Source: Trema orientale
Taxonomy: Eukaryota > Streptophyta > Magnoliopsida > Rosales > Cannabaceae
Length of the DNA: 64,000 nucleotides
Direction: 5' to 3'
Assembly: GCA_002914845.1 (NCBI GenBank)
Contig: JXTC01000175.1
Span: 269,032 to 333,031, forward strand
The notes beneath the pieces were generated by a model. That model saw only the letters and a list, made by a program, of their open reading frames with translations. It made no database searches and was not told where the DNA came from. Positions 62,200-64,000 of the stretch are shown piece by piece. The translations under genes were made by a program, and so were the position numbers. Positions within the stretch are counted from its first letter, which is position 1. Each line of letters begins with the position of its first letter.

Positions 62200-63370
62200 C
62201 AGATCCGAATTCTAATGCAAGACCTCTTCATCCTGAGAGGTAATATTGTCAACAACTACAGCAACGTCTTTCTTGTCAATATAGGATTTACCTTTAGAAA
62301 AAATATCAGCTGAAGCAACCTCATCTTCAAAAAGAGATGCAAAAATATTCTGTAGAGGCATATCTTGAGATTTTTTAGCATCTTTGGAAACCACATGCTC
62401 GGTATTTGGCATCGCAACAAAAGCAGCTGCTTTTAAGCAGTAGCTCCGTCACTTTTCTTAATGACCTTCTGCTTGTCAGCTTTCGGCTTATTGTGATAAC
62501 ATTGTGAAGGAACATGGCTAATTGAATCGCAAGTTGTACGAAAATCCAGTAATCTCTCGTAAAAAAGGTAAACAAAGTGACACTCATCTCCGCTCTCCAC
62601 TTGAATCGAATCAAGTAGCATATTCTTAAGATCTACATCCACCAAAACTCTAGCATAGTGACCAAAATCCCCATTAAGAATAGCTTGGTCAATCTTCAAA
62701 GGGCAACCAATTGCCCTAGCCAAATCAGATAAAATTTGAGGATGCCAAAATTTCCAAGGTAATTCATAAAATCGAATCCAAACTTGAACATTTGTAGTCT
62801 TTTGCTCACTAGGAACGAAGCTAAGAACTCAAGGCTAGAGTCTTAAAATATCTGGTTTAATATTAGTGAGCCCATACTCCAAACATGAGTTTTGTCTTCC
62901 TCAGAGATCAACAATATCAAAAAATAGCCCTTGCCCAAGGAAATTAGTCACCATGAAGAATTTTTTCATATTGAATCAAGTCTAGCTTTCAAATCAACTA
63001 AAGGCCAAGGTTTATCACCTTTTGATAAAATAACACGCCCAATGAGAAAGAACTTACATAGGTTTAAGCGTTCTTCTACAGCCATAGGATTGACCTTAAC
63101 CGAAAGATAAGCAACCTTTTGTTGAGGTGTTGAAGAAGAGGGAGGAAGAGGCATGACCATTGATGTTTTGTTGAGCAAACCATTCGCAAAAGATTTTGCA
63201 TATGGAGCTAATGAGCTGGAAATCTCTGTTTTGTAGAAAGAAAAATGTTCTTTGTGACCAAGAATGTCCATGGTGGGAAGCACCATGGCCAAATGGCCAC
63301 AACAATCTGCACAAATGACAACAAAAAAAAAGGCAAATAATAACACTAATAGTGATAGAGAAATCAATGA
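62200..63370 (-). pseudogene. LINE ORF1 (DUF4283 and zinc knuckle), broken
   Basis: Recognisable parts: LIGRVILSKGDKPWPLVDLK (about 63000-63060), ARAIGCPLKIDQAILNG (about 62670-62720), YARVLVDVDL, then TTCDSISHVPSQC, a zinc-knuckle-like end in which the first Cys of the usual C-x2-C is Arg. Such ORF1 proteins coat the element's RNA. Several stops separate the pieces. Confidence 0.75.
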
Positions 63371-63519
63371 CAGAAAGCAAAAAAAAGAGGAAAAAACAGC
63401 TTAGCTTTCACTGAGGCATTTCATCGAACAACTGGCACGCAACTGCATTTTTGGGTTTACAATCCTTTATTCTGTAGCAGTAACTACACAAAAAATGCTT
63501 GTATCTTATTCACACGCAG

Positions 63520-63543
63520 CTCGGATATATATATATATATATA
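63520..63543. repeat. (TA)n microsatellite in the LINE 5' leader
   Basis: A TA tract of about 20 bases within the presumed 5' leader of the LINE. Confidence 0.7.
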
Positions 63544-64000
63544 ACAAGAGAGAGGATAAAAAAAGCTTCTGTATTTTCATCAAATCAGGGAGCCAAAGAC
63601 TGGAGAGGAATCAACACTGGATCCCTAGCCTCTATAAATATTGTTCAGCTGCAAAGGTAGTGTCGTCATTATCAGCCTGTAGCAAGTAGGCAGTAGTGGA
63701 GTTCGGGAATGTCTATAACGTACACTAGTCCTCTAGCTCCTTTCCGCTTGCGACAAAAAAGTAACATGGCGCTCCTAGAACTTTGTAGCCATACAAGTTG
63801 AAAGATCTGTTTTATGCATGGATAGTTACAGAAGCAGCAGCAATTTCTCTTACCATTTTTTCTCGTGTCGAACTTAACATGACACAATAACACAAATAAC
63901 CAACTGTAGTTTGAGAGATGGTTCTACAAGAAGAGAATTGTGGATAACATAATGATGGTGGTATGAACATTATATATGAAAAAATTCTATAATGAGGTAT

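Larger units (their letters stand above)
57545..63958 (-). mobile_element. Full-length, inactive L1-type LINE
   Basis: A non-LTR retrotransposon read on the minus strand from about 63958 to an A tail at 57545-57559. TGGTATGAACA occurs on both sides (57534-57544 and 63959-63969), an 11-bp target duplication that brackets the whole 6.4 kb. In order it has a 5' leader, ORF1 (DUF4283-type RNA-binding protein with a zinc knuckle), then ORF2 with endonuclease, reverse transcriptase, a zinc-binding region and a C-terminal RNase H, the layout of plant L1 elements. Many stops and frameshifts show it is dead. Confidence 0.9.

Overview
The window looks like nuclear DNA of a flowering plant, most likely a eudicot. 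It is AT-rich, its genes are split by GT-AG introns, and most of the sequence is transposable-element debris (LTR elements, a LINE, SINEs, CACTA, hAT-like and Mutator-like MITEs). I cannot name the species. No CRISPR array, bacterial operon, rRNA gene or true tRNA gene was seen.

Four protein-coding genes can be read through their introns. (1) A two-domain B3 (REM-type) DNA-binding protein gene on the minus strand, 5689-8055, in four exons. (2) A single-pass membrane kelch-repeat (galactose-oxidase-like) gene on the plus strand, 29464-35352, in seven exons that join in frame to 426 residues. (3, 4) Two nearly identical pectin methylesterase genes without an inhibitor pro-domain, 41169-42623 (+) and 49973-51427 (-), each with three exons coding for 375 residues. 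A broken copy of the B3 gene lies at 19450-21640. It belongs to a duplicated block whose flanks on both sides can still be matched to those of the intact gene.

Layout. 1-5.2 kb: MITEs and a GATACC-rich repeat field. 5.2-9.0 kb: B3 gene with a SINE downstream. 9.1-11.4 kb: LTR-like repeat. 11.8-15.0 kb: non-autonomous CACTA element with a fold-back MULE-type MITE nested in it. 15.0-16.9 kb: second copy of the LTR-like repeat. 17-23 kb: MITEs, the B3 pseudogene, an LTR-like insertion and a SINE. 23.6-29 kb: CACTA and hAT-like MITEs and a decayed Ty1-copia pol. 29.2-35.4 kb: kelch gene. 37.1-54.2 kb: a large inverted duplication holding the two pectinesterase genes tail to tail, with a loop of about 7 kb that contains a second decayed copia element. 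54.2-57.3 kb: gene-free sequence and a CACTA MITE. 57.5-63.96 kb: a full-length but broken L1-type LINE bounded by an 11-bp target duplication.

The most notable structure is the inverted duplication. The two pectinesterase genes are almost the same through exons, introns and promoter, and both use a rare GC-AG first intron. They face each other, so read-through from either one could form double-stranded RNA. Each arm has also gained its own MITE insertions, and the other arm keeps the empty site. This argues for two real, independently evolving copies rather than an assembly echo. Kelch, B3 and pectinesterase genes have no evident shared pathway; their closeness appears incidental.
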